NCBI GenBank assembly: GCA_934462925.1
Contig: CAKSIT010000011.1
Coordinates: 1 to 64,000, forward strand
Reading direction: 5' to 3'
DNA length: 64,000 nt
From: an uncultured Oscillospiraceae bacterium
GTDB lineage: Bacteria; Bacillota; Clostridia; Oscillospirales; Ruminococcaceae
A program made the position numbers and the translations under genes. The first letter of the stretch is position 1. Each line of letters opens with the position of its first letter. The notes under the pieces are model-generated. The model worked only from the letters and a program-made list of their open reading frames with translations. It had not been told where the DNA came from and did not search any database. Positions 26,483 to 34,688 of this stretch are shown here, piece by piece.

Positions 26483-27954
26483 AACCCGAGGATATAGTAA
26501 ACGCATTAAACGACGTTGACGACCGCGACATAAAGGCCGCCGAGCCGAAAAAACGCAGCGCAAAGCCGTTTATATTCGGCGCGGGAGCGTGCGCAGCGGC
26601 AGCTGTCGCCGCCGTTATCACAATAAACAGCGTGATGAAGCCCGCGCCGATAACGCACCTTGCGCAGCCCGTGGAGATAGCGAAGGCGGTATACCCGCAG
26701 CAGCTGAAATACCCGAGCGAGGAGGAATACGCGCGCTGGAACAGCGTATCCACCGATACAAGCGGCGCAGACAACCCGTACGACATAAGCTACGACATCA
26801 GCGAAGAACGCAGGGCGCTTATAAAGAGCCTGCCCGAGGGCTACAACAAAGCCCTTACGGAATACACCGTGCGCACCGCGCCGACGTTCGCGCCCGAAAG
26901 CGAGAGCAACTTTGTGTACTCCCCCGCAAACACCTACATAGCGCTCGCTATGCTGAGCGAAATTACGGGCGGCGACGCCTCCGCGCAGCTTACGGAGCTT
27001 CTGGGCGCGCAGGGCGGCGCTCTACGCGAAAGCGTGAACGCTATATGGCGGGCGAACTACCTTGACAACGGCCATAACACAAGCCTGCTTTCAAACTCGC
27101 TGTGGCTGTCGGACGCTATAAGCTACAACGCCTCTCCCCTGAAAACGCTGGCGCGCGATTACTACGCCTCGTCCTACTGCGGGAAAATGGGCAGCGAGGA
27201 GTACGACGAGCTTTACCGCCGCTGGATAGACGAAAGCACGGGCGGGCTGCTGAAAGAGCAGGCGCAGGCGCAGTATCTGCCCGCGGACGCGCTCTGCGCG
27301 CTTGTTTCCTCGATTTATTACGAGAACCGCTGGCAGGTGGATTTTCAGCAGGAAAACACCGCCGACGGCAAGTTTACAACGCCCAACGGCGAGATAACCT
27401 GCGAGTTTATGAACAAAAACACCGTTGACGACATCTTCTTCGGCGAGGGCTTTACCGCGTACTCCATGCGGTTTGATTACAGCACGGGAGAAATGCGCTT
27501 TGTTCTGCCCGACGAGGGCGTCACCGCGCTCTCCATGCTCTCCGACGAGGGCGCTATGACGTACCTTACGGGGCAGGTCGAGTGGAACGACGAGCGCTTC
27601 AAAACCTGCGAAATGAAGCTCTCCATGCCTAAGTTCGACATAACAAGCGAGCTTGAGCTTTCAGACGCGCTCAAGGCGCTCGGCGTTACCGACGTATTCA
27701 GCAGCCGCGCGGACTTCTCGCCGCTTGCGGACAAGGGGGCTTCGCTTTCAAAGGTGGTGCACGACGCGCGCATAACGATAGACGAGGAGGGCTGCACCGC
27801 CGCGGCGTTCACCTCGGAAATACCCGCGACGGGCGGTATTTACGGCGACATCATACAGCACGACTTTATCCTCGACCGCCCGTTCGCCTTTTCGATAGTA
27901 AGCGAAACGGGAGAAACGCTTTTCCTCGGCACGGTAAGCGACCCGCGCGGCTAA
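26479..27954 (+). CDS. Membrane-anchored serpin in the anti-sigma position
   Basis: A 491-aa protein. Residues 1-30 are a short charged cytosolic segment, about 31-53 form one transmembrane helix (FIFGAGACAAAAVAAVITI), and the extracellular part from about 110 is a serpin (serine protease inhibitor). Serpin blocks include NFVYSPANTYIALAMLSEIT, SLWLSDAI, VSSIYYENRW, the hinge IDEEGCTAAAFTSEIP leading into the reactive-centre loop, and the end DRPFAFSIVSETGETLFLG. It overlaps the ECF-like sigma gene by 4 bases. The N-terminus has the layout of a minimal anti-sigma factor, but no zinc-binding ASD motif is recognisable. Serpins inhibit by irreversible loop cleavage, so coupling a protease encounter to sigma release is possible, though unproven. 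Confidence 0.88.
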   Translation: MKPEDIVNALNDVDDRDIKAAEPKKRSAKPFIFGAGACAAAAVAAVITINSVMKPAPITHLAQPVEIAKAVYPQQLKYPSEEEYARWNSVSTDTSGADNPYDISYDISEERRALIKSLPEGYNKALTEYTVRTAPTFAPESESNFVYSPANTYIALAMLSEITGGDASAQLTELLGAQGGALRESVNAIWRANYLDNGHNTSLLSNSLWLSDAISYNASPLKTLARDYYASSYCGKMGSEEYDELYRRWIDESTGGLLKEQAQAQYLPADALCALVSSIYYENRWQVDFQQENTADGKFTTPNGEITCEFMNKNTVDDIFFGEGFTAYSMRFDYSTGEMRFVLPDEGVTALSMLSDEGAMTYLTGQVEWNDERFKTCEMKLSMPKFDITSELELSDALKALGVTDVFSSRADFSPLADKGASLSKVVHDARITIDEEGCTAAAFTSEIPATGGIYGDIIQHDFILDRPFAFSIVSETGETLFLGTVSDPRG

Positions 27955-27976
27955 AGGAGATTTTAGCGAGAACCGC

Positions 27977-28005
27977 TTGAATTTGGGGATTATTTATAGT
28001 ATAAT
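27977..28005 (+). promoter_or_regulatory. Predicted promoter of the GH127 gene
   Basis: TTGAAT (27977-27982) and TATAAT (28000-28005) have 17-bp spacing and lie 48 bases before the start codon. Confidence 0.65.
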
Positions 28006-28053
28006 AGGGGGAGCAAGACTTGTTCCCCCTATCACTTTTTTCGGAGGTACTGC

Positions 28054-29952
28054 ATGAAAAAGCTGCACGCGCTGCCCATAAAGGCATTCACCCCCTCGGA
28101 CGGCTTTATCAAACGCTTTCAGCGGCTTATAAAGGACGAGGTGATACCCTACCAGTACGAGGTTCTCAACGACCGCGCCGAGGGTGCGGAAAAAAGCCAT
28201 GTCGTGCAGAACTTCATCAACGCCGCAAAGGCTCTGCGCGGGGAGGAAAACGACGGCTTTTACGGGCAGGTGTTTCAGGACTCCGACGCCGCGAAGTGGC
28301 TTGAAGCCGTGGCGTACTCGCTCGTGATATTCCCCGACGAGAAGCTTGAAGCGCTTGCGGACGACCTTATAGAGAAGATAGCCGCCGCGCAGGACGAGGA
28401 CGGCTACCTCAACACGCGCTTTACAATAAGCGACCGCGACAAGCGCTGGACAAATCTGCTGGAGGGTCACGAGCTGTACTGCGCGGGGCATTTTATGGAG
28501 GCTGCCGCCGCCTATTACGACGCTACGGGCAAGGACAGGCTGCTTAACGTAATGCTTAAAAACGCCGAGCATATCTACAGGCACTTCGTGACAGAGGACC
28601 GCGACGGCTTCCCCGGCCACCCCGAGGTGGAGCTTGCCCTGCTTAAGCTTTACCGCGCCACGGGCAGCGCGCATTGCTTAGAGCTTGCAAAGCGCTTTAT
28701 CGACAGGCGCGGCGCAAGCGACTTCTTCCGCCGCGAGCGCGAAGCCGCAGGCTGGACGGTGTGGGGCAACGACCCCGACAACGGCGCGTATCAGCAGAGC
28801 TTCGCCCCCGTAAGGGAGCAGCGCGACGCGGTGGGACACGCCGTGCGCGCGGTGTACCTCTACACGGGTATGGCTGACCTCGCCGCGCAGACCGACGACT
28901 CCGCCCTGCTGGAAGCCTGCCGCGCCCTGTGGGAGAGCATAACAAGCCGCAGAATGTACGTTACGGGCGGCATAGGCTCGACCGTTATCGGCGAGGCGTT
29001 CACGGTGGACTACGACCTGCCAAACGACACCGCCTACGCGGAAACCTGCGCCTCATGCGGGCTTATGTTCTTCGCCGCGCGAATGCTCGAGAACGACCCC
29101 GACAGCAGGTACGCTAACGTTATGGAGCGCGCGTTCTACAACACCGTGCTTGCGGGAATGCAGCTTGACGGAAAGCGCTTTTTCTACGTAAACCCGCTGG
29201 AGGTGATACCCAGAATATCGGGCGTTGCCGCCACCCATTGGCACGACAGGCCGCAGCGCCCCGCGTGGTTCGCGTGCGCGTGCTGCCCGCCCAACGTTGC
29301 GAGGACGGTTTCGGGCTTTGGTATGTACGCCTACGGCGCAGGCGGCGACACGGCGTTCTGCCACCTTTACGCGGCGGGAACTGCGGACTTCGGCAACGGC
29401 ATGAAAATTTCCTGCGAAACGCAGTTCCCCTACGGCTTTACGGTAGACTACGCCGTGCTTGAAGGCGCGGGAACGCTTGCGGTAAGGCTGCCCGACTGGA
29501 GCGAAAAAACCGCGCTTTCCCTTAACGGCGCGGAAATCTCCCCGCGCGTTGAAAAGGGCTACGCATATATCGGCGTTAAGCGCGGCGACCGCATAACGCT
29601 AACGCTCGACGGCGCGCCGCATTTCGTGTACGCCTCCCCGCGCGTAAGCGAGGACACGGGGTGCGCGGCGATTCAGCGCGGGGCGCTTGTGTACTGCTTC
29701 GAGGGCGCGGACAACGGGAGCGTTCTGCCGCTGTTTTTGAACGACTCCGCGCAGCCTGCCGCCGCAGAACCCGTCGAAGCGCTCGGCGGCGCGGTAGCAA
29801 TAAAAGCGCAGGGCTATCGTATGCAGGATACGGGAGCGCTCTATTCCGCCAAAAAGCCCGCGCTTACGCCCGAAACGCTAACCGCCGTACCCTACTACAC
29901 ATGGGGCAACCGCGGCGAAAACGAAATGCGTGTGTGGCTGCCCGTGAAGTAA
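28054..29952 (+). CDS. GH127 beta-L-arabinofuranosidase-like enzyme
   Basis: A 632-aa cytosolic glycoside hydrolase of the HypBA1 family, which releases L-arabinose from beta-linked arabino-oligosaccharides of plant extensins. An (alpha/alpha)6 barrel comes first, then a beta-sandwich domain. The zinc/thiolate active site is recognisable: Glu330 and Cys332 in AYAETCASCG, and Cys410-Cys411 in FACACCPPN, matching the Glu, Cys and Cys-Cys ligands and nucleophile of HypBA1. There is no signal peptide, so it acts on imported oligosaccharides. The start follows TCGGAGGT. No transporter or regulator is adjacent, and the gene stands alone with its own promoter and terminator. Confidence 0.9.
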   Translation: MKKLHALPIKAFTPSDGFIKRFQRLIKDEVIPYQYEVLNDRAEGAEKSHVVQNFINAAKALRGEENDGFYGQVFQDSDAAKWLEAVAYSLVIFPDEKLEALADDLIEKIAAAQDEDGYLNTRFTISDRDKRWTNLLEGHELYCAGHFMEAAAAYYDATGKDRLLNVMLKNAEHIYRHFVTEDRDGFPGHPEVELALLKLYRATGSAHCLELAKRFIDRRGASDFFRREREAAGWTVWGNDPDNGAYQQSFAPVREQRDAVGHAVRAVYLYTGMADLAAQTDDSALLEACRALWESITSRRMYVTGGIGSTVIGEAFTVDYDLPNDTAYAETCASCGLMFFAARMLENDPDSRYANVMERAFYNTVLAGMQLDGKRFFYVNPLEVIPRISGVAATHWHDRPQRPAWFACACCPPNVARTVSGFGMYAYGAGGDTAFCHLYAAGTADFGNGMKISCETQFPYGFTVDYAVLEGAGTLAVRLPDWSEKTALSLNGAEISPRVEKGYAYIGVKRGDRITLTLDGAPHFVYASPRVSEDTGCAAIQRGALVYCFEGADNGSVLPLFLNDSAQPAAAEPVEALGGAVAIKAQGYRMQDTGALYSAKKPALTPETLTAVPYYTWGNRGENEMRVWLPVK

Positions 29953-29956
29953 AAAG

Positions 29957-30031
29957 AAGCCCGCATAGCGACTGGGCTTAATGCCTGCCGTTATGCGGGT
30001 GACGCAGCAGATGTGCCTTTATTGTCAGACC
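29957..30031 (-). repeat. Family C hairpin element, truncated copy (C1)
   Basis: Read on the minus strand it begins GGTCTGACAATAAAGGCAC, like the 58529 copy, and continues through the inner stem CCCGCATA/TATGCGGG with the conserved AGGCA loop-side block. The distal outer arm is missing at the end of the GH127 gene. Full-length copies are at 55624-55726 and 58529-58631. Confidence 0.6.
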
Positions 30032-30070
30032 GAGCGGCGCTCCATTTTTTCGGAGCGCCGCTCTTTTTTT
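30032..30070. terminator. Bidirectional terminator between GH127 and tcdA
   Basis: A perfect 12-bp stem GAGCGGCGCTCC/GGAGCGCCGCTC has a seven-T run on the plus side and an A/T-rich flank on the other, serving the two converging genes. Confidence 0.8.
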
Positions 30071-30776
30071 AACGTATTCCCGTAATATCCTTGATAACCT
30101 CGCCCGCGATAATAAGCCCCGCTACGGACGGTGCAAACGCTATGCTCGCGGGGACTGCCCGCCTTACGCCGTCGCTCTCCGCAGCGGCGGGGGCGCGCGG
30201 CGGCTCGGTGGAATACAGCACCTTAAGCCGCTTTACGCCGCGCTTGCGCAGCTCGCAGCGCATAACGCGCGCCAGCGGGCATACGCTCGTTTTGTATATG
30301 TCGTCCACGCGGAACTGCGTGGGGTCGAGCTTGTTGCCCGCGCCCATGCAGCTTATTATGGGCGTTCCCGCCGCCTGCGCGCTCGTTACAAGCGTAAGTT
30401 TGCCCGTTACGTTGTCGATAGCGTCCACAACGTAGTCGTAGAGCGAGAAATCAAACTGCGCGGCGGTTTCGGGCAGGAAAAGCACCGCGTGCTTTGTAAG
30501 CTTAAGCGCGGGGTTTATGTCGAGAAAGCGCTCGCCCGCCGCGTCCACCTTGTACGCGCCTACCGTGCTGTGCAGCGCTATTATCTGCCTGTTTATATTC
30601 GAGAGCGCCACCGTGTCGTTGTCGATTATGTCGAGCGCGCCTATACCGCTGCGCACAAGCGCCTCCGCGGCAAAGCCGCCTACTCCACCCACGCCGAACA
30701 CCGCGACCCTCGCCCCCGCGAGCCGTTCCATAGCCGCCGCGCCTATAAGCCGCTCCGTGCGCGAAAATTCCTCCAT
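30069..30776 (-). CDS. tcdA: tRNA threonylcarbamoyladenosine dehydratase (ThiF family)
   Basis: A 235-aa E1-like enzyme that cyclises t6A37 to ct6A37 in tRNAs reading ANN codons. The N-terminus EEFSRTERLIG and the nucleotide-binding loop FGVGGVGGFAAEALVRSGIG (about residues 26-45), then IDNDTVALSNINRQ and CMGAGNKLDP, are diagnostic for the YgdL/TcdA branch. The start at 30776 is favoured because GGAGGG lies 6 bases upstream; an ATG at 30788 has none. It closes the folA operon, 13 bases after the HAD gene. Confidence 0.92.
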   Translation of the reverse strand: MEEFSRTERLIGAAAMERLAGARVAVFGVGGVGGFAAEALVRSGIGALDIIDNDTVALSNINRQIIALHSTVGAYKVDAAGERFLDINPALKLTKHAVLFLPETAAQFDFSLYDYVVDAIDNVTGKLTLVTSAQAAGTPIISCMGAGNKLDPTQFRVDDIYKTSVCPLARVMRCELRKRGVKRLKVLYSTEPPRAPAAAESDGVRRAVPASIAFAPSVAGLIIAGEVIKDITGIR

Positions 30777-30789
30777 AATGCCCTCCATG

Positions 30790-31434
30790 CTATCCAAGCA
30801 CCCAGTCTGCCGCCTGCGAAAGGCTCTTTGCAGCGCGCCCGCAAAGCGCCGAAAGCGCCGCTTCTGACTGGTGTCCGCCCGCCACGAGAATGCACTCGCA
30901 GCCGAGCGAGCGCGCCACGTCGTAGTCGTGCGAGGTGTCCCCGATGAACACCGCACGCGCGGGGTCTATGCCGTTTTGCGCAAAAAAGCTGCGCGCTATG
31001 TCCGCCTTGCCGCCCGCAAGCCTGTCGCCTATGCCCAGTATCTCGCTGAAATACCCCGACACGCCGCGCTCCTCTATCTGCCTTGTAAGCGCCGCAAGCT
31101 CTGAAGCGGAAAGCACCGCCTGTTTGAGTCCCGCCGCCTTAAAGCGCCCGAGCGCCTCGAGAGCGCCATCGGCAAGCCCCGCGCGCCGCTGCCTGCGGTC
31201 GTATTTTTCTATAAACTCCATTCCCGTGCGCTCAAACGGCACTTTGTCAAAATCAAAGCCCAGCCGCCTGTAATACTCGCTCACGGGGAAGCCGAACACA
31301 CCGTGATACTGCTCCCTGCTCTGAAGCCTCGGCAGCCCGTATTCGTCCAAAAGCTCGTTCATGGACTCTATGCACACCTCGACGTCATCAAGCAGCGTGC
31401 CGTTCCAGTCCCAGAAAACGCGTTCGTATCTCAT
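30790..31434 (-). CDS. HAD-superfamily hydrolase (phosphoglycolate phosphatase-like)
   Basis: A 214-aa HAD phosphatase. Motif I is FWDWNGTLLDD (the DxN form, in place of DxD), motif II VLSAS, and motif IV FIGDTSHDYDVA. The cap domain is the small helical C1 type used by phosphoglycolate and beta-phosphoglucomutase-like enzymes. It overlaps the DUF2461 gene by 4 bases and precedes tcdA in the operon. The substrate is not deducible. A different phosphoglycolate phosphatase lies at 63154. Confidence 0.85.
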   Translation of the reverse strand: MRYERVFWDWNGTLLDDVEVCIESMNELLDEYGLPRLQSREQYHGVFGFPVSEYYRRLGFDFDKVPFERTGMEFIEKYDRRQRRAGLADGALEALGRFKAAGLKQAVLSASELAALTRQIEERGVSGYFSEILGIGDRLAGGKADIARSFFAQNGIDPARAVFIGDTSHDYDVARSLGCECILVAGGHQSEAALSALCGRAAKSLSQAADWVLG

Positions 31435-32117
31435 CTGCGCCCGCTCTCCTCAAGCCCCTCGGCCTGCGCCTTTGCCTTAAGCAAAAAGTCGTAGAGCGGC
31501 GCTATGCGCAGAAAATCCCGCGAAAGCCGCTTTGCAAGGTCGGGCGCGAACATAAAGTCCCTGTTGTCGGTATAGTACCCCACGCCGTACTCGCGGCGCT
31601 CCAGCCACTCCGCCTTTTCGGGGGAAGCATCGGGATAGCGCCTGCGCTTGTAAAGCTCGCCGTACTGCGCAAACCTGCGCTGACCCGCCACCGCCTGCGC
31701 CGCCGCGGTGAACGCGGGGTCGTCCGCAAGTATCATCCGCCGCAGCTGCTCCTTTATCGCGCCGTCCGCGCTGTAGTAGCCGCACCCGCAGCTCATTCCG
31801 CGCGGGGATATCGCGAGCCAGTAACCCGGGTGTCCGTCGTAGGCGTCCTCGCGCGGTCTTGAAAAGGTAAACCACATTTCGTCGCGGAATACCGCGCCCC
31901 TTGAACGGCGCGCGTCAAGGTAAATGCGCGAGAGCTTCTTGGGGTCGCAGATTATAAGGCTGTCTATCTTAGCCATTGCGGGGGCAAGCTCCAGCACTGT
32001 CTCCTTAAACGGCTCGGTAACGTACCGCGCGTACTCCTGCTTATGCTGTGCGAACCACTCCTTGCTGTCGTGGAGCTTGTTTTCAAAAAGAAAATCAAGC
32101 GTTTGCTGTGTAAACAT
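31431..32117 (-). CDS. DUF2461-family protein
   Basis: A 228-aa cytosolic protein of the widespread DUF2461 family, with the family blocks NKLHDSKEWFAQHKQEY, DPKKLSRIYLDARRSRG and FRDEMWFTFSRP followed by GYWLAISPRGMSCGCGYY. The function is unknown; the family is found sporadically in gut Firmicutes and Bacteroidetes. It starts on the last base of the yjbR gene and overlaps the HAD gene by 4 bases, so it is translationally coupled on both sides. Confidence 0.85.
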   Translation of the reverse strand: MFTQQTLDFLFENKLHDSKEWFAQHKQEYARYVTEPFKETVLELAPAMAKIDSLIICDPKKLSRIYLDARRSRGAVFRDEMWFTFSRPREDAYDGHPGYWLAISPRGMSCGCGYYSADGAIKEQLRRMILADDPAFTAAAQAVAGQRRFAQYGELYKRRRYPDASPEKAEWLERREYGVGYYTDNRDFMFAPDLAKRLSRDFLRIAPLYDFLLKAKAQAEGLEESGRR

Positions 32118-32479
32118 TATTTCTTCTCCTTTTCGGAACGCGCGCGGCGCTTTTTGTCCGTAAGCGCAAAGCTGCCGAGCGTCATGCGCTCTATTTCTTC
32201 GCGCGGAACGTCGCTTTCAAGATACACCGAGTTCCAGTGCGTTTTGTTCATGTGGTAGGCGGGCGTAACGCCGCGAAACGCCTTTCGCAGAAAATCCGCT
32301 TCGATAGGCTCGCACTTAAGGTTTACTATGTACTGCCCGTCGTGCGGCATAAGCAGCGCGAACCATTTGCGCGTGTCTGCGTGGCGCACCACCCACGTGT
32401 CAAAGCTCTCGTCAAAGGGTCGGTCGGCCTCCGCGCCGCCTATGGTCGCGCAGAACTCCAAAAACTCATCTTTAGTCAC
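32117..32479 (-). CDS. MmcQ/YjbR-family protein
   Basis: A 120-aa protein of the CyaY-like-fold MmcQ/YjbR family, with RPFDESFDTWVVRH, WFALLMPHDGQYIVNLKCEP and AYHMNKTHWNSVYL as the conserved core. Members are often called DNA-binding proteins, but their cellular role is not settled. It overlaps folA by 8 bases and DUF2461 by 1, in the folA operon. Confidence 0.88.
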   Translation of the reverse strand: MTKDEFLEFCATIGGAEADRPFDESFDTWVVRHADTRKWFALLMPHDGQYIVNLKCEPIEADFLRKAFRGVTPAYHMNKTHWNSVYLESDVPREEIERMTLGSFALTDKKRRARSEKEKK

Positions 32480-32978
32480 GGTTTTTCCTCTCGTAAAGCA
32501 TAAAGCGTATTTTGCGGCAGCCGCTCTCCACTACTGAGGAAGCCTCCGTGCATTCCCACTCGCCGTCCCTGTCTATCTCGGGGAAAAACGCGTCGCCGCC
32601 GAAGCTCTCGTATATGCGCGTTACAAACACCCGTTGGCACTCGGGCAGAAGCTGCCTGTATATCTCCCCGCCGCCTATAACGAATATCTCGCCCGATACG
32701 CCCTTTGCGTATTCGAGAAACTCCTCTACCGAGCCGAAAACACGCGCTCCCTCTGCGCTTCTGAGCGTGCGCGAGATAACGCAGTTTTCGCGCTCGGGCA
32801 GCGGGCGCTTCGGAAAGCTGTCCCACGTCTTTCTGCCCATAACTACCGTCGTACCCGTAGTGGTGTTCTTAAAAAAGCGCATATCCTCGGGGATTTTCGC
32901 AAGAAGCCCTCCGTCCCTGCCAATAGCCCAGTCGTTGTCCGCTGCAAGTATAGCGCTCATGCGTAATTTTTCTGCCAC
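32472..32978 (-). CDS. folA: Dihydrofolate reductase
   Basis: This 168-aa enzyme reduces dihydrofolate to tetrahydrofolate with NADPH. The active-site stretch MSAILAADNDWAIGRDG, the NADPH-binding VVMGRKTWDSFP and FVIGGGEIYRQLLP are typical. The first GTG (32978) has a GGACAGG-like site; an internal ATG at 32960 is an alternative start with no clear ribosome site. It heads a five-gene operon (folA, yjbR, DUF2461, HAD, tcdA). No thymidylate synthase gene is adjacent, which is unusual for Clostridia folA. Confidence 0.93.
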   Translation of the reverse strand: MAEKLRMSAILAADNDWAIGRDGGLLAKIPEDMRFFKNTTTGTTVVMGRKTWDSFPKRPLPERENCVISRTLRSAEGARVFGSVEEFLEYAKGVSGEIFVIGGGEIYRQLLPECQRVFVTRIYESFGGDAFFPEIDRDGEWECTEASSVVESGCRKIRFMLYERKNRD

Positions 32979-33006
32979 AGCCTGTCCCGCCTTTCAGATA
33001 ATTCCG

Positions 33007-33038
33007 GCCGCCCGCAGAACCAACGCTGCACGGGCGGC
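33007..33038 (-). other. Hairpin in the folA leader
   Basis: A perfect 8-bp stem GCCGCCCG/CGGGCGGC lies in the transcribed leader between the predicted promoter and folA. No T run follows, so it is more likely an mRNA-stability or pausing structure than an attenuator. Confidence 0.4.
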
Positions 33039-33050
33039 TGTCCTTATATA

Positions 33051-33079
33051 AATCTACCACATTCTATCTGCTTTGTCAA
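33051..33079 (-). promoter_or_regulatory. Predicted promoter of the folA operon
   Basis: On the minus strand TTGACA (33074-33079) and TAGATT (33051-33056) are 17 bp apart. Confidence 0.55.
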
Positions 33080-33094
33080 GTACATACGCGCCGC

Positions 33095-34270
33095 TTACCC
33101 GCGCTCTATCACCTGCGGCACGGCTATATCTCCGCGCAGGGTGTAGTCTACAACAAGCCTTATGCCGTCCTTTTCAGGGAAGAATTTCTCCTCAGCCGCC
33201 GCTATCTCATAGCCGCCGTAGAAGTTCTCCTCGCACGCGGCTTTCTGCCGCCTTAACTCCTGCGTGCAGTCGTCGGCGGTGCGGGTTATGTCTATGCTGC
33301 GGTAGGCGGTGCAGACTGCGGTCTTTATGCGAAAGGGCGTTTCCTGCCCGAAAAGCCGCACAAGCGCGGTTTCCTCGGAATACACCCCGCCCGCAACGTC
33401 CTTTTTACCAAAGTAGAGCGGGTACTCGTCGTCGTGGAGCAGCAGGCTCTTGTATATCCGCTGCTCACCGTCCGCGCGCTGTATCGTTTCGCGAAACGGC
33501 ACAAAAAACTCCTGCGTTTCGGTGAACTCGCCGATTATCTCGGCGTCCGCGCGCACGTACAACACGTGGTCGCCGCCGTCCGCCACAACGCCGCTTACCA
33601 GCAGCCCGCCCTGCTGCACGCCGCTCCCCGCGGCTGACGCCGCCCTGCCCTTGCGCACAGTCTGCCCGACGATTACCGCCGCGCGCGCCGCAACAAGGTT
33701 TCGCGGCGAAGCGTTGTCCTCTATCTCGGGGACTTCCTTGCCCTGCTCAACGCGCACCGTTACATGGCTGCCAACGCAGGACACGTCCACCCACGCGGTG
33801 TTTTCAAGCCTTGTCATAAGCAGGTACTCCGCGCGGTCCGTGGCAAGACCCGCGCGCGGCACGCCCTTTTCTATGCCGCACTCCGAAAGCACCGACATCA
33901 CCGCAGCGCGCGGCGCGCCCTCCACGGTTATGCTCTCCACCCGCGAGGCGTGGAACGACAGTATAAGCACAAACGCCAGAAAACCAAGGTACAGCCCTAT
34001 CCTGCGGCTATAGCGCGACAGCGTGAAATACGCGCCGCGCCGCTCCTCTGCGCGCAGCCGCACGCCGTGTTTAAGCGCCGCGCGCGAAACGTACAGGTAG
34101 TCCGCGGGAGAAACCTGCGCGCGCATTATCCCCTGTGAGAACGTCACCCCGCGCAGCGGCACGCACTCGCTTAAAAGCTGCGACACCAGCTTCTCCTGAA
34201 AACCGCCGTACCCGCTGAACGTCACCCGCCCGAAATACAGCCCGCGCCCCGCGCCCTTTGCTTTCTTCAT
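33095..34270 (-). CDS. yqfD: Sporulation protein YqfD
   Basis: A 391-aa protein of the YqfD/SpoIV family, expressed in the mother cell under sigma-E in Bacillus and required for normal sporulation. It is a membrane protein with one clear N-terminal-half transmembrane helix (IGLYLGFLAFVLILSF, residues about 91-107), then a large extracytoplasmic region with YLLMTRLENTAWVDV and VRVEQGKEVPEI. It follows yqfC by a single base, the conserved pair in Clostridia and Bacilli. The usual downstream phoH is not here. Confidence 0.9.
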   Translation of the reverse strand: MKKAKGAGRGLYFGRVTFSGYGGFQEKLVSQLLSECVPLRGVTFSQGIMRAQVSPADYLYVSRAALKHGVRLRAEERRGAYFTLSRYSRRIGLYLGFLAFVLILSFHASRVESITVEGAPRAAVMSVLSECGIEKGVPRAGLATDRAEYLLMTRLENTAWVDVSCVGSHVTVRVEQGKEVPEIEDNASPRNLVAARAAVIVGQTVRKGRAASAAGSGVQQGGLLVSGVVADGGDHVLYVRADAEIIGEFTETQEFFVPFRETIQRADGEQRIYKSLLLHDDEYPLYFGKKDVAGGVYSEETALVRLFGQETPFRIKTAVCTAYRSIDITRTADDCTQELRRQKAACEENFYGGYEIAAAEEKFFPEKDGIRLVVDYTLRGDIAVPQVIERG

Positions 34271-34271
34271 T

Positions 34272-34526
34272 TTACTCCTCCTCGAACGAGAGCGAATGTA
34301 TCCTCCCCGTTATCTTAACGCCGTCCATGCCGAAGCTTTCAAGCATAAGCGGCGTACCCGACACGGTAACGCGCGAGCCGTACACCGAAAGCGTTATGAA
34401 ATCCTCGTCGTACCCGCTTACGCCAAGGCAGTTTTCAACAAGCAGCTCAGCCGTGCCGCGCAGGGTCATTACGCTGCGCTGCTGCGGCAGGTCGCCAAGC
34501 GCTATAAGCTTATCCTTTATGCCCAT
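34272..34526 (-). CDS. yqfC: Sporulation protein YqfC
   Basis: An 84-aa YabP/YqfC-family protein. The core TLRGTAELLVENCLGVSGYD, then ITLSVYGSRVTVSGTPL, is typical, and YqfC acts with YqfD in the mother cell. The start at 34526 (MGIKDKLIALGDLPQ) is chosen because AAGGAGG lies 6 bases upstream and the N-terminus then matches the family length; an upstream in-frame ATG at 34601 would add 25 unrelated residues. Confidence 0.9.
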   Translation of the reverse strand: MGIKDKLIALGDLPQQRSVMTLRGTAELLVENCLGVSGYDEDFITLSVYGSRVTVSGTPLMLESFGMDGVKITGRIHSLSFEEE

Positions 34527-34688
34527 ATCCGCCCTCCTTGCAAATCTGTCCCAGTATATGCGGGGACTGTCCGAATAATGCGCGTAATATTCGCCGCCCA
34601 TGCCTCATATATTCTATAAGGCAGCGCCGCTGCGGAGAATGCCGCGCGGCTTTCGGATATGCCAAAAAAACTCTTTTGGAGGTCTGCT

